Below, one piece after another: positions 27,918-36,304 of a DNA stretch of 64,000 nt. Location of the stretch: positions 310,001 to 374,000 of the forward strand of contig NZ_SMTK01000001.1 of assembly GCF_004357995.1 (NCBI RefSeq). The letters run 5' to 3'. The position numbers and the translations under genes are program-made. Below the pieces are notes generated by a model. The model did no database searches. It saw nothing but the letters and a program-made list of their open reading frames with translations, and was not told the DNA's origin. This stretch comes from Arthrobacter crusticola. GTDB lineage: Bacteria; Actinomycetota; Actinomycetes; Actinomycetales; Micrococcaceae. Within the stretch, counting starts at the first letter, position 1; every line of letters begins with the position of its first letter.

Positions 27918-28271
27918 AGGCACCTCCTTTCCTACCCGGGAACCTGGTGTTCCCCTCGTCACAATCGTAGTGCAGATTGCCGGGAATCGTCCGGGGGAGG
28001 GGTGGTAGCTCCTCCGGGGGTTCCGCAGTCCGTCGAGTGTGCAGGTCACCACGCTCTGCGTGGGACATAACGTGGTGTGCTGCAATTTCGCCGGGAAGGC
28101 TTGGCGGGAGGCGCTGCGGTCGCGGTCGAGTGTGCAGGTCACCACGCTTCGAGTGGGACATAACGTGGTGAGCTGCAGTTTCGCCGGGGGGGGTGCCGAG
28201 AGGGCGGTGGGGGCGGCAGGCGGCAGACGTGCTGCGGTGGCGCAGTTCCGGCTGGAAGCCTGAAGCGATGG
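27918..28271. other. 354-base gene-free stretch with repeats
   Basis: Between the MT0933-like gene and tRNA-Gly I find no convincing gene. It contains a pair of 64-bp repeats, listed separately, in GC-rich non-coding sequence. Confidence 0.7.
28032..28188. repeat. Two 64-bp direct repeats, REP-like
   Basis: Copies at 28032-28095 and 28125-28188 differ at 5 of 64 positions. Each contains an inverted repeat CACCACG ... CGTGGTG with a 17-base centre including GTGGGACATAA. The internal palindrome and the paired arrangement near a tRNA resemble REP/BIME-type intergenic elements. No transposase is present. Confidence 0.85.
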
Positions 28272-28345
28272 AGCGGACGACGGGATTCGAACCCGCGACA
28301 TCCACCTTGGCAAGGTGGTGCTCTAGCCAGCTGAGCTACGTCCGC
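28272..28345 (-). tRNA. tRNA-Gly (GCC), copy 1
   Basis: A full cloverleaf on the minus strand: acceptor GCGGACG/CGTCCGC, D arm GCTC...GAGC, anticodon loop TTGCCAA (anticodon GCC) and T arm GCGGG-TTCGAAT-CCCGT. CCA is not encoded. It is identical over 74 bases to the copy at 31691-31764. Confidence 0.98.
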
Positions 28346-28596
28346 AAAAGGCGCCCCTGCACGGGACCCCGGGTGATATGTGCCTGGCTCTAAGGGGATT
28401 CATCAGCGGAAGGCTATTTACGCTTCGCGAAACCGGTTCAAACCAGTGGCTCAACAATATCGCGCCGGGAAGGGGGAGCCAAATCCGGGGCAGGCGGTTC
28501 TGCGGCAACCGCTGAACCGCTCCGAGGGGCGCCGGAAGGGTGCCGTGGAGCCGGCATTCGGCCGGAGGGGAGGTGTCCTTTCCTCCGGCAGGAGCA
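28346..28596. other. 251-base gene-free stretch
   Basis: It lies between tRNA-Gly copy 1 and the LolA-like gene. Apart from one short open frame without family features I see nothing in it; base composition is slightly less GC-rich than the surroundings. Confidence 0.5.
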
Positions 28597-29319
28597 TTAC
28601 GCGATCGTGATGTCGCTCAGGTCGATCTCGATCAGAACCCAGGACAGATCGGGGGTCCTGTCATCGTTGCGGATGTGGATGTGCCGCTTCGTGGGGATGA
28701 TGAGTCCGTCGACCTCGGCCTCCCCGCGGATGTAGTGGGCACCGGGGGCGTTGCCGTTGACCTCCGGCTGATAGTCCATGCGGCGCAGGTGCCCTGCCGC
28801 GTCGAAGTAGTACAGCTGGGTGGTGTTGTGGGTGTCGATCGAGGAAGGGAAGGTGACGCTGAGTACGCGCCAGGTCTCGCCGTTCTCGGTCCAGGGCTCC
28901 ACTTCCTGAGTCTCGACGCCCGGCCAGGTGAAGATGTAGGGCTCGACGAGGTAGTGCCAGGTGGCGTAGCTGCGGAAGTAGTACATCTGAGCGAGGGTCC
29001 ACTGCGTTTCGAAGGTGTAGCCCTCGAAGCTGGCGCGGGGGTTGGTCAGTTCCTCGATGAGCGTGCCGTCGGCGGCGGTCACCGTCACGCGGTCTGACTT
29101 CTTGTCGTATTCGATGACGCGGCCGGTGCCCTCCTGCGTGTGGCGGGTGCGCTGCTCCTGCAGGCTCGCCTCGACGAGGTCGGTGCCGAGGACGTCGGGC
29201 TGTCCCTTGAATTCCCAGAACGGGCCGCCGTAGGCGATGCGGGCGGTGAAAGTGTTGAGGCTCTTCCAGCGGTCAAGGCCGCCATTGGCTTCGAGGACCT
29301 GCTCGAGTAGTGTCGCCAT
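28597..29319 (-). CDS. Hypothetical protein with LolA/LppX-like beta-rich pattern
   Basis: A 240-residue protein I cannot name. It begins with a helix (ATLLEQVLEANGGLDRWKSL) and continues as a long series of beta strands ending LSDITIA, a layout like LolA/LppX-type lipid-binding folds. It has no signal peptide and is therefore probably cytosolic. ATG 29319 is set by AAGGAG seven bases upstream. It follows the crotonase gene on the same strand after a 130-base gap and is the last gene of the cluster. Lipid or acyl-chain binding is only an inference. Confidence 0.6.
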   Translation of the reverse strand: MATLLEQVLEANGGLDRWKSLNTFTARIAYGGPFWEFKGQPDVLGTDLVEASLQEQRTRHTQEGTGRVIEYDKKSDRVTVTAADGTLIEELTNPRASFEGYTFETQWTLAQMYYFRSYATWHYLVEPYIFTWPGVETQEVEPWTENGETWRVLSVTFPSSIDTHNTTQLYYFDAAGHLRRMDYQPEVNGNAPGAHYIRGEAEVDGLIIPTKRHIHIRNDDRTPDLSWVLIEIDLSDITIA

Positions 29320-29449
29320 GTCAATACTCCTTAGGACGAACCAGTTCTGTTTCGATATCAACTTCTGGCGCCGAGGGATAATTCCCCTTCAGTGGGCCGG
29401 ATCACTTTTCGGTCCCGGGGCACTGAAAGGTGATCCGGACGCCTTCGCG

Positions 29450-30277
29450 TCATTCCTCCAGCGGTTCTCCGACGCGGCGTCCAAGGTCCAGTTCGACCCC
29501 GCCGGCCTGCTGCAGGCCCTGAGCGAACAGGCTGCGGATCAGCGGCTGGCTTCCGGGCCGGCCTGCCGTCGCAAAGAATGCCTGAAGGCCCGGCGCGAAG
29601 TCTTGATCCTCCGGCAGCGTCGCCTTGTCGACGAGCGCCTTCGTCCTAGACAGGGCCGCCCTGTCGAACCCGGCGATCCGGCGGGCGAGTGCATCGACGT
29701 CGGCCTCGATCGTCGCATCACTGATGACCCGGTTGACATAGCCGTAAGCGGCGGCATCCGCGGCATTGATGTCATCGGCTCCGAGGAGGATCTCGAGGGC
29801 CCGGCCGCGCCCGATGAGGTGTCCGAGTCGCGCCATTGGGCCTCCCCCCGGTACGGCGCCGATACCCACTTCGAAATGGCCCAGAACCGCGCGTTCCGAC
29901 GCAAACCGCATGTCGGTGGCTAGGACGAACTCGCTGCCGGCTCCGCGCGCGCGTCCCCGGATGACGGAGATGGTTGCCACGGGGAGCCTGCTGAGGCGGA
30001 CGAAATTGTCGAGGTAGGGGTGGAGGCCCGTCGGTCCCGGAGCCATGTTCGCCACTCTGGTTCTGTCGCTGAGGAGATCCCAGTGTGCCATGAAAAAATC
30101 CGGGTTGTCGCTGCGGAAGACGATCACCCGAAGGTCGGGATCCTGCTCGGCGGCGGTGAGCAGGAGGGCGAGTTCATCGATCGAATCCGGGTCGAAGAGG
30201 TTGACGGGACCATTGGCGAAGGTGACCCGCCAATAGGACGGAGAGACGGGGTCGACGGTGAATTGTTTCGAAGTCAT
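29450..30277 (-). CDS. Enoyl-CoA hydratase/isomerase (crotonase) family protein
   Basis: A 275-residue crotonase-fold protein. The oxyanion region RGRARGAGSEFVLATDMRFA is recognisable, and both glutamates at the usual hydratase positions appear to be present (HFEVGIGAVPGGG and ALEILLG). Its sequence is divergent from housekeeping hydratases such as FadJ. ATG 30277 has only a weak SD (GGAG, 13 bases upstream). It lies between an SDR and a LolA-like gene in a cluster with its own promoter; a small catabolic pathway acting on CoA esters is plausible but unproven. Confidence 0.75.
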   Translation of the reverse strand: MTSKQFTVDPVSPSYWRVTFANGPVNLFDPDSIDELALLLTAAEQDPDLRVIVFRSDNPDFFMAHWDLLSDRTRVANMAPGPTGLHPYLDNFVRLSRLPVATISVIRGRARGAGSEFVLATDMRFASERAVLGHFEVGIGAVPGGGPMARLGHLIGRGRALEILLGADDINAADAAAYGYVNRVISDATIEADVDALARRIAGFDRAALSRTKALVDKATLPEDQDFAPGLQAFFATAGRPGSQPLIRSLFAQGLQQAGGVELDLGRRVGEPLEE

Positions 30278-30416
30278 GGACTGACGCTGGCTCCTTGGGT
30301 CCGCGGAACGAAAGAGTTCCGGATCGGTTGCGGCTTCGCGGGTGGGGAGGGGGAAGGCCCGCTTTGGATCGCTCTCGCCGGGATGGGGGCGGCGGATCCG
30401 CCGCCCCCGGCCGGTG

Positions 30417-31124
30417 CTAGTTGCCTGCGCTTTGCCCGCCGTCGACGTGAAGGAACTCGCCGGTGACGAACCGGGCCTGCTCAAGGTAGAGCACGCCGTG
30501 TACGACGTCGTCGATGGTTCCCATCCGGCCGACCGGGTGGAGTGCTCCGTAGGCGTCGTGCGTCTCCTCGGCGTGCAGCGGGGTCTTGATGATGCCGGGG
30601 GAGACCGCATTCACGCGCACCCCGCGGGCCGCGTACTCGATCGCGAGCGACTTCACGACGGAAGCGAGGCCGCCCTTGGTCAGGGAAGCGAGAGCAGACG
30701 GGACGTTCGAGTTCGCGTTTTCAACCAGGGTGGTCGTGATGTTCACGACGTGCCCCGAGCCCCGCTCGACCATGTTCGCCATGGCCTTCTGGCTGATGTG
30801 GAAGAAGCCGCCGAGGTTCACGCGCAGGGCGTTGTCGTAGTCCTCCTGGGTGTAGTCCGCAAACGGCTTCGCGATGAAGATGCCCGCGTTGTTCACGAGC
30901 GTGTCCACGCGGCCGAAGCGCTCAACCGCCGTGGCAATGACGCGCTCGGCAACCTCGGGGTCCGAGATGTCTCCGGCAACGGTGACGAGGTCGAAGTCCT
31001 CGGACGGGGCGATGGAACGGGAGTTGGCGACAACCGCATACCCGAGCTTGCGGTAGCCGTCGACGAGACCTGCGCCGATGCCCTGCGATGCGCCGGTAAT
31101 GACGGCAACTTTACGTGTTTCCAT
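30417..31124 (-). CDS. SDR family protein lacking the canonical catalytic Tyr
   Basis: A 235-residue short-chain dehydrogenase fold. TGASQGIG and VNNAGIF are intact, and the C-terminus has VNAVSPGIIKTP and HVDGGQSAG. The usual YxxxK is replaced by ALASLTKGG: Lys is kept but the Tyr position is Ala, and the preceding region reads NITTT. This exact pattern recurs in a recognisable SDR subgroup, so it is not a sequencing error, but the reaction is unclear. It is the first gene of the cluster, 41 bases downstream of the predicted transcription start. Confidence 0.82.
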   Translation of the reverse strand: METRKVAVITGASQGIGAGLVDGYRKLGYAVVANSRSIAPSEDFDLVTVAGDISDPEVAERVIATAVERFGRVDTLVNNAGIFIAKPFADYTQEDYDNALRVNLGGFFHISQKAMANMVERGSGHVVNITTTLVENANSNVPSALASLTKGGLASVVKSLAIEYAARGVRVNAVSPGIIKTPLHAEETHDAYGALHPVGRMGTIDDVVHGVLYLEQARFVTGEFLHVDGGQSAGN

Positions 31125-31147
31125 AGTTTCGATTCCTTTGGTAGACA

Positions 31148-31200
31148 GTCGGTCAACTACCGACCCGTACAGTTATAGCCAACCAGTCGTTTAATAGCAA
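31148..31200 (-). promoter_or_regulatory. Promoter and operator of the SDR-crotonase cluster
   Basis: On the minus strand, TTGCTA (31200-31195), a 17-bp spacer and TATAAC (31177-31172) make a strong promoter. A perfect inverted repeat GTCGGT-N5-ACCGAC (31148-31164) covers the expected start site. This resembles a TetR-family operator; the regulator gene is not next to it. Confidence 0.7.
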
Positions 31201-31204
31201 CCCT

Positions 31205-31435
31205 TTGGAGAGGAGCCTTGGATCGGGAACTCAGCGCCGGGCGGGTCGGGGTGTGGACGGCGGGTGCGCAGCGGCAGGCAATGGCAGGGTGTCCTGGCCC
31301 CACCGGCGCCGCAGGAAAGCGCACCCGCCGGCTTTTTCCGGGAGTCCTGAAGATACAGAGCGCCCCGCGTCGATGCTCAAGGGTGACTCGCCTCACGCCG
31401 ACACCGGGAACCCGTGGAGCGTGCCTTAGAAAACA
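31205..31435. other. 231-base gene-free stretch
   Basis: It lies between the cluster promoter and the tRNA terminator. I see no gene; it contains GC-rich inverted segments only. Confidence 0.5.
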
Positions 31436-31463
31436 AAAGACCCCCGGTTTCCCGGGGGTCTTT
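31436..31463 (-). terminator. Terminator of the tRNA cluster
   Basis: A perfect 12-bp stem (31436-31447 with 31452-31463) is followed on the minus strand by TTGTTTT. It lies six bases after tRNA-Val. Confidence 0.9.
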
Positions 31464-31468
31464 CTCCG

Positions 31469-31540
31469 TGGGCGATACTGGGATCGAACCAGTGACCTCT
31501 TCCGTGTCAGGGAAGCGCGCTACCGCTGCGCCAATCGCCC
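31469..31540 (-). tRNA. tRNA-Val (GAC)
   Basis: A complete cloverleaf on the minus strand: acceptor GGGCGAT/ATCGCCC and anticodon loop CTGACAC (anticodon GAC). It is the last gene of the Gly-Cys-Val transcript. Confidence 0.98.
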
Positions 31541-31569
31541 AATTTCCTGCTCTGCAATTCACCTACTGG

Positions 31570-31640
31570 AGGTGGGGACGGGATTCGAACCCGCGTGCAC
31601 GGCTTTGCAGGCCGCTGCCTAGCCACTCGGCCACCCCACC
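31570..31640 (-). tRNA. tRNA-Cys (GCA)
   Basis: A complete cloverleaf on the minus strand: acceptor GGTGGGG/CCCCACC and anticodon loop CTGCAAA (anticodon GCA). Confidence 0.98.
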
Positions 31641-31690
31641 GCTATCCAACAAACAGACAGCCGGATGAACCGGCCATGCAGTGACTTGCG

Positions 31691-31764
31691 AGCGGACGAC
31701 GGGATTCGAACCCGCGACATCCACCTTGGCAAGGTGGTGCTCTAGCCAGCTGAGCTACGTCCGC
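31691..31764 (-). tRNA. tRNA-Gly (GCC), copy 2
   Basis: Identical to the tRNA at 28272-28345 over all 74 bases. It is the first gene of the Gly-Cys-Val cluster. Confidence 0.98.
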
Positions 31765-31833
31765 AGAAAGAAAATTTAGAACACCGAAACCCTTGAGTTC
31801 CTCGTGTTTTTCTGTTTTCCAACGAGAAAAAAC

Positions 31834-31861
31834 TCTATAGGACTATTCGAGGTTCGTCCAA
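31834..31861 (-). promoter_or_regulatory. Promoter of the tRNA-Gly-Cys-Val cluster
   Basis: On the minus strand TTGGAC (31861-31856), a 16-bp spacer and TATAGA (31839-31834) precede an A/T-rich leader to tRNA-Gly. Confidence 0.65.
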
Positions 31862-31926
31862 TCGGGCGCGTCTTCGGGTCAACGGAGCGGCGCGGGAGTG
31901 TCACCGGAGAGTGACAGACTTAAGCC

Positions 31927-32865
31927 ATGACTGAACCGCTGCTCGCCCACTCCACTCCCTACGGACGGATGTATGCGAGGTCGACGTCGGACCAGCCCAC
32001 CGTCCCGTCGATCACGACCGTCATCGCCCAGGCGCCGTCGTCCCTCGGTGGCTGGTTTGGGCACATGGCGGCGAACGCCCTGGCTGCCGATCCGCGCCTT
32101 CCCGGATCGCTGGGCAAACCTGCCGAGCTGAAGCAGGCCGTCCGGGACGCCTCGCAGGCCGCCGAGCGGTACCGTGACGACGCGGCGCTCCGGGGCACCC
32201 GGGTGCACAACTACTGCGAGCAGGTGGCCCTGCGTGCCCTCGGCCGGCCCTCCACGCTCGACGCCGCGCGGCTCGCCCTCGCGGAGAACGGGGAGGAGGG
32301 TTTCGCGGCCCGTTTCGACGAGTGGTGGGAACTCTATGATGTCCGGCCGATCGCCCCGGAGCTGACCGTCTGGAATCAGGAACTCGGGTACGCGGGAACC
32401 CTCGACCTGGTGGCCACCATCGGAGGCCGGCTGTGCCTCATCGACTACAAGACCAAGAACACCGACCGCGACGGCTTCGTCAAGGGGCTCGATGACAAGG
32501 TCGTCATGCAGCTGGTCGCGGGCATGAAGGCCCAGGAGAGCCTCGTTGATCCCCATCAGGGCGAATGGGAACCGTGGAAGTACGGCGAGCAGCCCCTCCT
32601 CCTCGGTGTGGCCATCGGCCAGACGGAGGTCCGTGCCCTCCGGGCCAACCCCGAGGTGTTGAAGGAGCACTGGTTTAGATTCTGTGCACTGCGCCGCGCC
32701 TGGGAAGCCGGCCGAAACGCCGAAACGGCAGGGCGGGCGCTGCTTCCCATCGGCCCGCCGCCCGCCCGCGCTGCGGCCGGGGCGCCGGCTCCGGTCACCG
32801 GTGCGGACGCTTCGGGCCCGGCCGCACCCGCTCCGGAAACGCCGTCCTCCGTCGCAGCCGGCTGA
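31927..32865 (+). CDS. PD-(D/E)XK nuclease superfamily protein
   Basis: A 312-residue stand-alone nuclease-fold protein. The core is GYAGTLDLVATIGG...LCLIDYKTK: Asp160, then Asp173-x-Lys175, the classic PD-(D/E)XK metal site as in Cas4/AddB/RecB-like nucleases. A conserved-looking helix precedes it (GTRVHNYCEQVAL, with Glu). The last 60 residues are Pro/Ala-rich and probably disordered. There is no Cas gene, helicase or iron-sulfur cysteine cluster nearby. It is monocistronic, and its substrate is unknown. Confidence 0.8.
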   Translation: MTEPLLAHSTPYGRMYARSTSDQPTVPSITTVIAQAPSSLGGWFGHMAANALAADPRLPGSLGKPAELKQAVRDASQAAERYRDDAALRGTRVHNYCEQVALRALGRPSTLDAARLALAENGEEGFAARFDEWWELYDVRPIAPELTVWNQELGYAGTLDLVATIGGRLCLIDYKTKNTDRDGFVKGLDDKVVMQLVAGMKAQESLVDPHQGEWEPWKYGEQPLLLGVAIGQTEVRALRANPEVLKEHWFRFCALRRAWEAGRNAETAGRALLPIGPPPARAAAGAPAPVTGADASGPAAPAPETPSSVAAG

Positions 32866-32997
32866 CGGTTACCGCGGAGCCCGGGCCGGCTCCCGCCCGG
32901 CAGATTACAGGCCGTGGGCAGCGACCGGCCCTGCCCAGATGCGCCCGGCACTCCCGCAGCCCAGCGGCGCCGGGGACGGCAGGGCGGCGCGGCGTTC

Positions 32998-33003
32998 TAG
33001 AAT
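32998..33003 (+). promoter_or_regulatory. Probable -10 element of the def operon
   Basis: TAGAAT lies in an otherwise GC-rich 251-base gap before def. It would give a leader of about 107 bases. Confidence 0.45.
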
Positions 33004-33116
33004 GGCTCGAGGGCTTTCGCTGATGGGTCCGAGCCCTCCGCGCACGCCGCAGACCCCCGCAGCGCCCACCCGGGCATCCGCCCGCCGCGCCCGACAGGTG
33101 AAGGAATTCGAACCGA

Positions 33117-33731
33117 ATGGCTGTACTGAGTATCAGGATCATCGGCGACCCGATCCTGCGCACCCCTGCCGCGACGGTGACGAACTTCGGCCCCGAGCTC
33201 GAAAAGCTGGTTGCGGATATGACCGAGACGATGCTCGATGTGCAGGGCGTCGGCCTCGCTGCACCCCAGATCGGTGTGGGCCTTTCGGTCTTCACCTACA
33301 GCATCGACGGTTTCGAGGGCCACGTAGTCAACCCCGTTCTCGAGGTGGGGGAGACCCTGCAGCAGGACGGCGCCGTCGAAGGCTGCCTCTCCGTCCCGGG
33401 GCTTGGGAACTTCCTTGAACGGGCCGAATGGGCGAGGGTCCGTGGGCAGGATGCGCACGGGGAGCCGGTCGAGGTCGAAGGCACCGGCATGCTGGCGCGG
33501 TGCCTGCAGCACGAGACGGACCACCTGCGCGGAACGCTCTACATCGACAGACTCCGGGGCGAGGAGAAGAAGGTCGCCATGCGCGCCATCCGCAGCGCCG
33601 ACTACAACAGCGTGGCCGGCCAAACGGCGGCACAGCGGGCCAAGACCCTCGGGTCGAGCTTCATCAGCGCATCGGCCGCCGGTCCCGCGGGCGCACCGCG
33701 GCGTGCGGAGAACTCGGGACGCCGGCGGTGA
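33117..33731 (+). CDS. def: Peptide deformylase
   Basis: Removes the formyl group from nascent chains. The 204 residues carry the three deformylase motifs: GVGLAAPQIG (44-53), EGCLS with metal ligand Cys90, and QHETDHL with His132, Glu133 and His136. The last 30 residues are a low-complexity extension. The stop overlaps the GTG start of fmt. def-fmt-rsmB-rpe form one operon joining translation initiation and rRNA modification. Confidence 0.97.
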   Translation: MAVLSIRIIGDPILRTPAATVTNFGPELEKLVADMTETMLDVQGVGLAAPQIGVGLSVFTYSIDGFEGHVVNPVLEVGETLQQDGAVEGCLSVPGLGNFLERAEWARVRGQDAHGEPVEVEGTGMLARCLQHETDHLRGTLYIDRLRGEEKKVAMRAIRSADYNSVAGQTAAQRAKTLGSSFISASAAGPAGAPRRAENSGRRR

Positions 33732-34687
33732 GGATCCTGTTCGCCGGCACTCCGGCCGTCGCCGTCCCCTCCCTTAACACGCTGTCGGACGCCGGCTTTG
33801 AGATCGCCGCGGTGCTCACCCGCGTCGATGCCCCCGTCGGGCGGAAGAGGACCCTGGCCCCGAGCCCCGTGGCCGCCCGGGCCGAGGAGTTGGGGCTGCC
33901 CCTGATCAAGACCAACCGGTTCACTGACGAGGTGGTCGAGCAGTTGGCCGCGCTCGACCTCGACGCCGCGGCAATCGTCGCCTACGGAGGGCTTGTGCCG
34001 CCGCGGGCGCTCGAACTTCCCCGGCATGGCTGGATCAACCTTCACTTCTCGCTGCTGCCAGCCTGGCGCGGCGCCGCACCGGTGCAGCACGCGGTGCTTT
34101 CCGGTGACGACATCACCGGGGCGTCGACCTTCCGCCTCGAGCGCGGACTCGACACCGGCCCCGTGTTCGGAACCGTGACCGAAGCGCTGGCGCCCTCCGA
34201 CACCAGCGGGGAGGTCCTGGACCGGCTCGCCGGCAGCGGCGCGGTCCTTCTGGCGCAGACGCTGACGGCGCTCGGGCAGGGCGCGGTCGAGGCGGTTCCG
34301 CAGCAGGGGGAGGTCAGCCTCGCCCCCAAGCTTTCGATCGATGACGCCCGGATCGATTGGACGCAACCGGCCGTCGCCGTCCGGCGGCGGATCAATGCCG
34401 TGACCCCCGAGCCGGGCGCGTGGACGCTCCTTGCGGGTCAGCGCGTGAAAATCGCGCCGGTGCGCCCGGCGTCCGAACTCCGGCCGGCGCGGCCGGACAC
34501 CGGGTCCGGCGATCCGGTGGACCTTGCCCCCGGTCGGGTGGAGCTCCGGGACGGCGGCGTACAGGTCGGCACCGGGTCGGAGCCGGTGGTGCTCGGCCGC
34601 CTGCAGCCCGCCGGAAAGACAATGATGGACGCCCGTGACTGGGCGAGGGGCGCCCTCGCGCGCGGAGAGTTGGTTTTCGATGTCTGA
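33728..34687 (+). CDS. fmt: Methionyl-tRNA formyltransferase
   Basis: Formylates initiator Met-tRNA using 10-formyl-THF. The 319 residues begin MRILFAGTP from a GTG that overlaps the def stop (GTGA). The catalytic trio is Asn104, His106 (WINLHFSLLP) and Asp142 (RGLDTGPV). The C-terminal tRNA-binding domain follows (INAVTPEPGAW). It overlaps rsmB by eight bases. Confidence 0.97.
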   Translation: MRILFAGTPAVAVPSLNTLSDAGFEIAAVLTRVDAPVGRKRTLAPSPVAARAEELGLPLIKTNRFTDEVVEQLAALDLDAAAIVAYGGLVPPRALELPRHGWINLHFSLLPAWRGAAPVQHAVLSGDDITGASTFRLERGLDTGPVFGTVTEALAPSDTSGEVLDRLAGSGAVLLAQTLTALGQGAVEAVPQQGEVSLAPKLSIDDARIDWTQPAVAVRRRINAVTPEPGAWTLLAGQRVKIAPVRPASELRPARPDTGSGDPVDLAPGRVELRDGGVQVGTGSEPVVLGRLQPAGKTMMDARDWARGALARGELVFDV

Positions 34688-36248
34688 TACCCCAGGAGCG
34701 GGTCAGCGGCCGGGCCAGCGCCCGCGCCGTAATGAAAAGGGCAGGGAGCGGAACCGTTCGGGGGAGCGCAAGTTCTCCCAGTCCGCTCCCTCCCAGCGGA
34801 CCCGGAAGGCCGATCCGGCGCGCCTTGTCGCGTTTGAGGTGCTTCGGGCGGTGGCTGCGGAGGACGCCTATGCGAATCTCGTCCTCCCGGTGAGCATCCG
34901 CAAGCATCGACTCGACCGCCGAGACGCAGGGTTCGCGACGGAACTGGCCTACGGCGCGCTGCGCGGGCAGGGAACCTACGATGCGGTGCTGGCCCGCTGC
35001 GTCGACCGTCCCCTGGCTCAGCTCGATCCGGCCGTGCTCGACGCGCTGCGCATCGGTGCCCATCAGCTCCTCGGGATGCGCGTGCCCGCCCATGCCGCGC
35101 TCGATCAGACGGTCGGCCTGGTCCGTGCGGTGATCGGCGCCGGGCCCGCTTCCCTCGTCAACGCCGTGCTGCGCAAGGTGGCCGCCCGCGACCTCGCCTC
35201 CTGGATCGGGGAGCTGACCGCCAACCAGACCGACGGCGTCAAGATCGCCTCCCTGACCCACAGCCACCCGGAGTGGATCGTGCGGGCTCTGCGGCAGTCA
35301 CTGGTCGCCCACGGACGCACCGTCGAGGAGATCGACGAGCTGCTCGAGGCCGACAACGCTGCGCCCGTGGTGAACCTCGTGGCGCTTCCCGGCCTGGGCT
35401 CCCTCGACGAAGCCCTGGCCGAGGGCGCCGAACCGGGCCGCCTGGCCGAAGGGTCCGCCTACTTCGCAGGAGGTGACGTCGGACGGCTGGCCGGGGTGCG
35501 GGAGGGTACGCTCCGTGTGCAGGACACCGGTTCGCAGCTGGTCGCCCGCGCCCTGGCTGCCGTCGACCTGCTTCCCGCCGGACCGGAGAACGGAGCCGTG
35601 GCCGGCTCCGTTCCGGCGCCCGACGCCGGATCCGAGCGCTGGCTCGACCTGTGCGCCGGGCCCGGAGGTAAGTCCGCGCTCCTCGCCGCGCTGGGCCGCT
35701 CCGTGCCCGCCACCCTTGTCGCCAATGAGCCGGTGCCGCACCGCGCACAGCTCGTCCGTCAGGCCCTGCGTCCGGTCGACGGCGGGACGTGGACGGTGCG
35801 CGTCGGCGACGGCAGGGAGGTTGGGCAGGAGGAACCGGAAAGCTATGACCGGGTCCTGGTCGACGCGCCGTGCACCGGGCTCGGTGCCCTGCGGCGCCGC
35901 CCCGAGGCCCGATGGCGGCGCAAGCCTGCGGACCTCGTGGAGCTTGCCCCGCTGCAGCGCGGCCTGCTTGAGTCCGCGCTCGAGGCCGTGCGCCCCGGAG
36001 GCGTCGTCGCCTACGTGACCTGCTCGCCGCATCATGCCGAAACCCTCGCCGTCGTCGAGGACGCCCTGCGCCGTCGGCCGGAGATGGAGTTGCTCGACTC
36101 CGGCGCGGCCCTCGACGCGGTCAGCATCGGCGGACCGTTGAACTCGGCCCGGCCGGCTGCGTCCGGGGCGGGATCCACGGCACAGCTGTGGCCGCACCTG
36201 CACGGCACCGACGCCATGTTCCTGGCCCTGATCCGCAAGCCCGTCTGA
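34680..36248 (+). CDS. rsmB: 16S rRNA m5C967 methyltransferase RsmB (NusB-like fusion)
   Basis: A 522-residue protein. A basic, disordered N-terminus of about 55 residues precedes a NusB-like RNA-binding domain (about 60-190) and a Rossmann-fold methyltransferase domain (about 310-520). The SAM site is [12 protein letters not shown], and the two cysteines are in VDAPCTGLG and [11 protein letters not shown] 34680 lies inside the end of fmt. RsmB methylates C967 of 16S rRNA in E. coli. Confidence 0.94.
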   Translation: MSDTPGAGQRPGQRPRRNEKGRERNRSGERKFSQSAPSQRTRKADPARLVAFEVLRAVAAEDAYANLVLPVSIRKHRLDRRDAGFATELAYGALRGQGTYDAVLARCVDRPLAQLDPAVLDALRIGAHQLLGMRVPAHAALDQTVGLVRAVIGAGPASLVNAVLRKVAARDLASWIGELTANQTDGVKIASLTHSHPEWIVRALRQSLVAHGRTVEEIDELLEADNAAPVVNLVALPGLGSLDEALAEGAEPGRLAEGSAYFAGGDVGRLAGVREGTLRVQDTGSQLVARALAAVDLLPAGPENGAVAGSVPAPDAGSERWLDLCAGPGGKSALLAALGRSVPATLVANEPVPHRAQLVRQALRPVDGGTWTVRVGDGREVGQEEPESYDRVLVDAPCTGLGALRRRPEARWRRKPADLVELAPLQRGLLESALEAVRPGGVVAYVTCSPHHAETLAVVEDALRRRPEMELLDSGAALDAVSIGGPLNSARPAASGAGSTAQLWPHLHGTDAMFLALIRKPV

Positions 36249-36304
36249 CTTCCGTTCCGGGACGCAGCGCGCGCTCCCGCCACCTCCAACCGCAAAGGAC
36301 ACCT

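Noticed and set aside
28032-28188. CRISPR array
   Set aside because: Only two units of 64 bp with a 29-base gap and an internal palindrome; no further repeats or cas genes.
27660-28345. Toxin-antitoxin locus
   Set aside because: The MT0933-like gene has no toxin partner, and nearby sequence is non-coding or tRNA.
28380-28610. 76-residue plus-strand frame between tRNA-Gly and the LolA-like gene
   Set aside because: No SD at a fitting distance, basic low-complexity composition, and overlap with the end of the LolA-like gene.
31927-32865. Cas4
   Set aside because: No four-cysteine iron-sulfur cluster and no Cas1/Cas2 neighbours.
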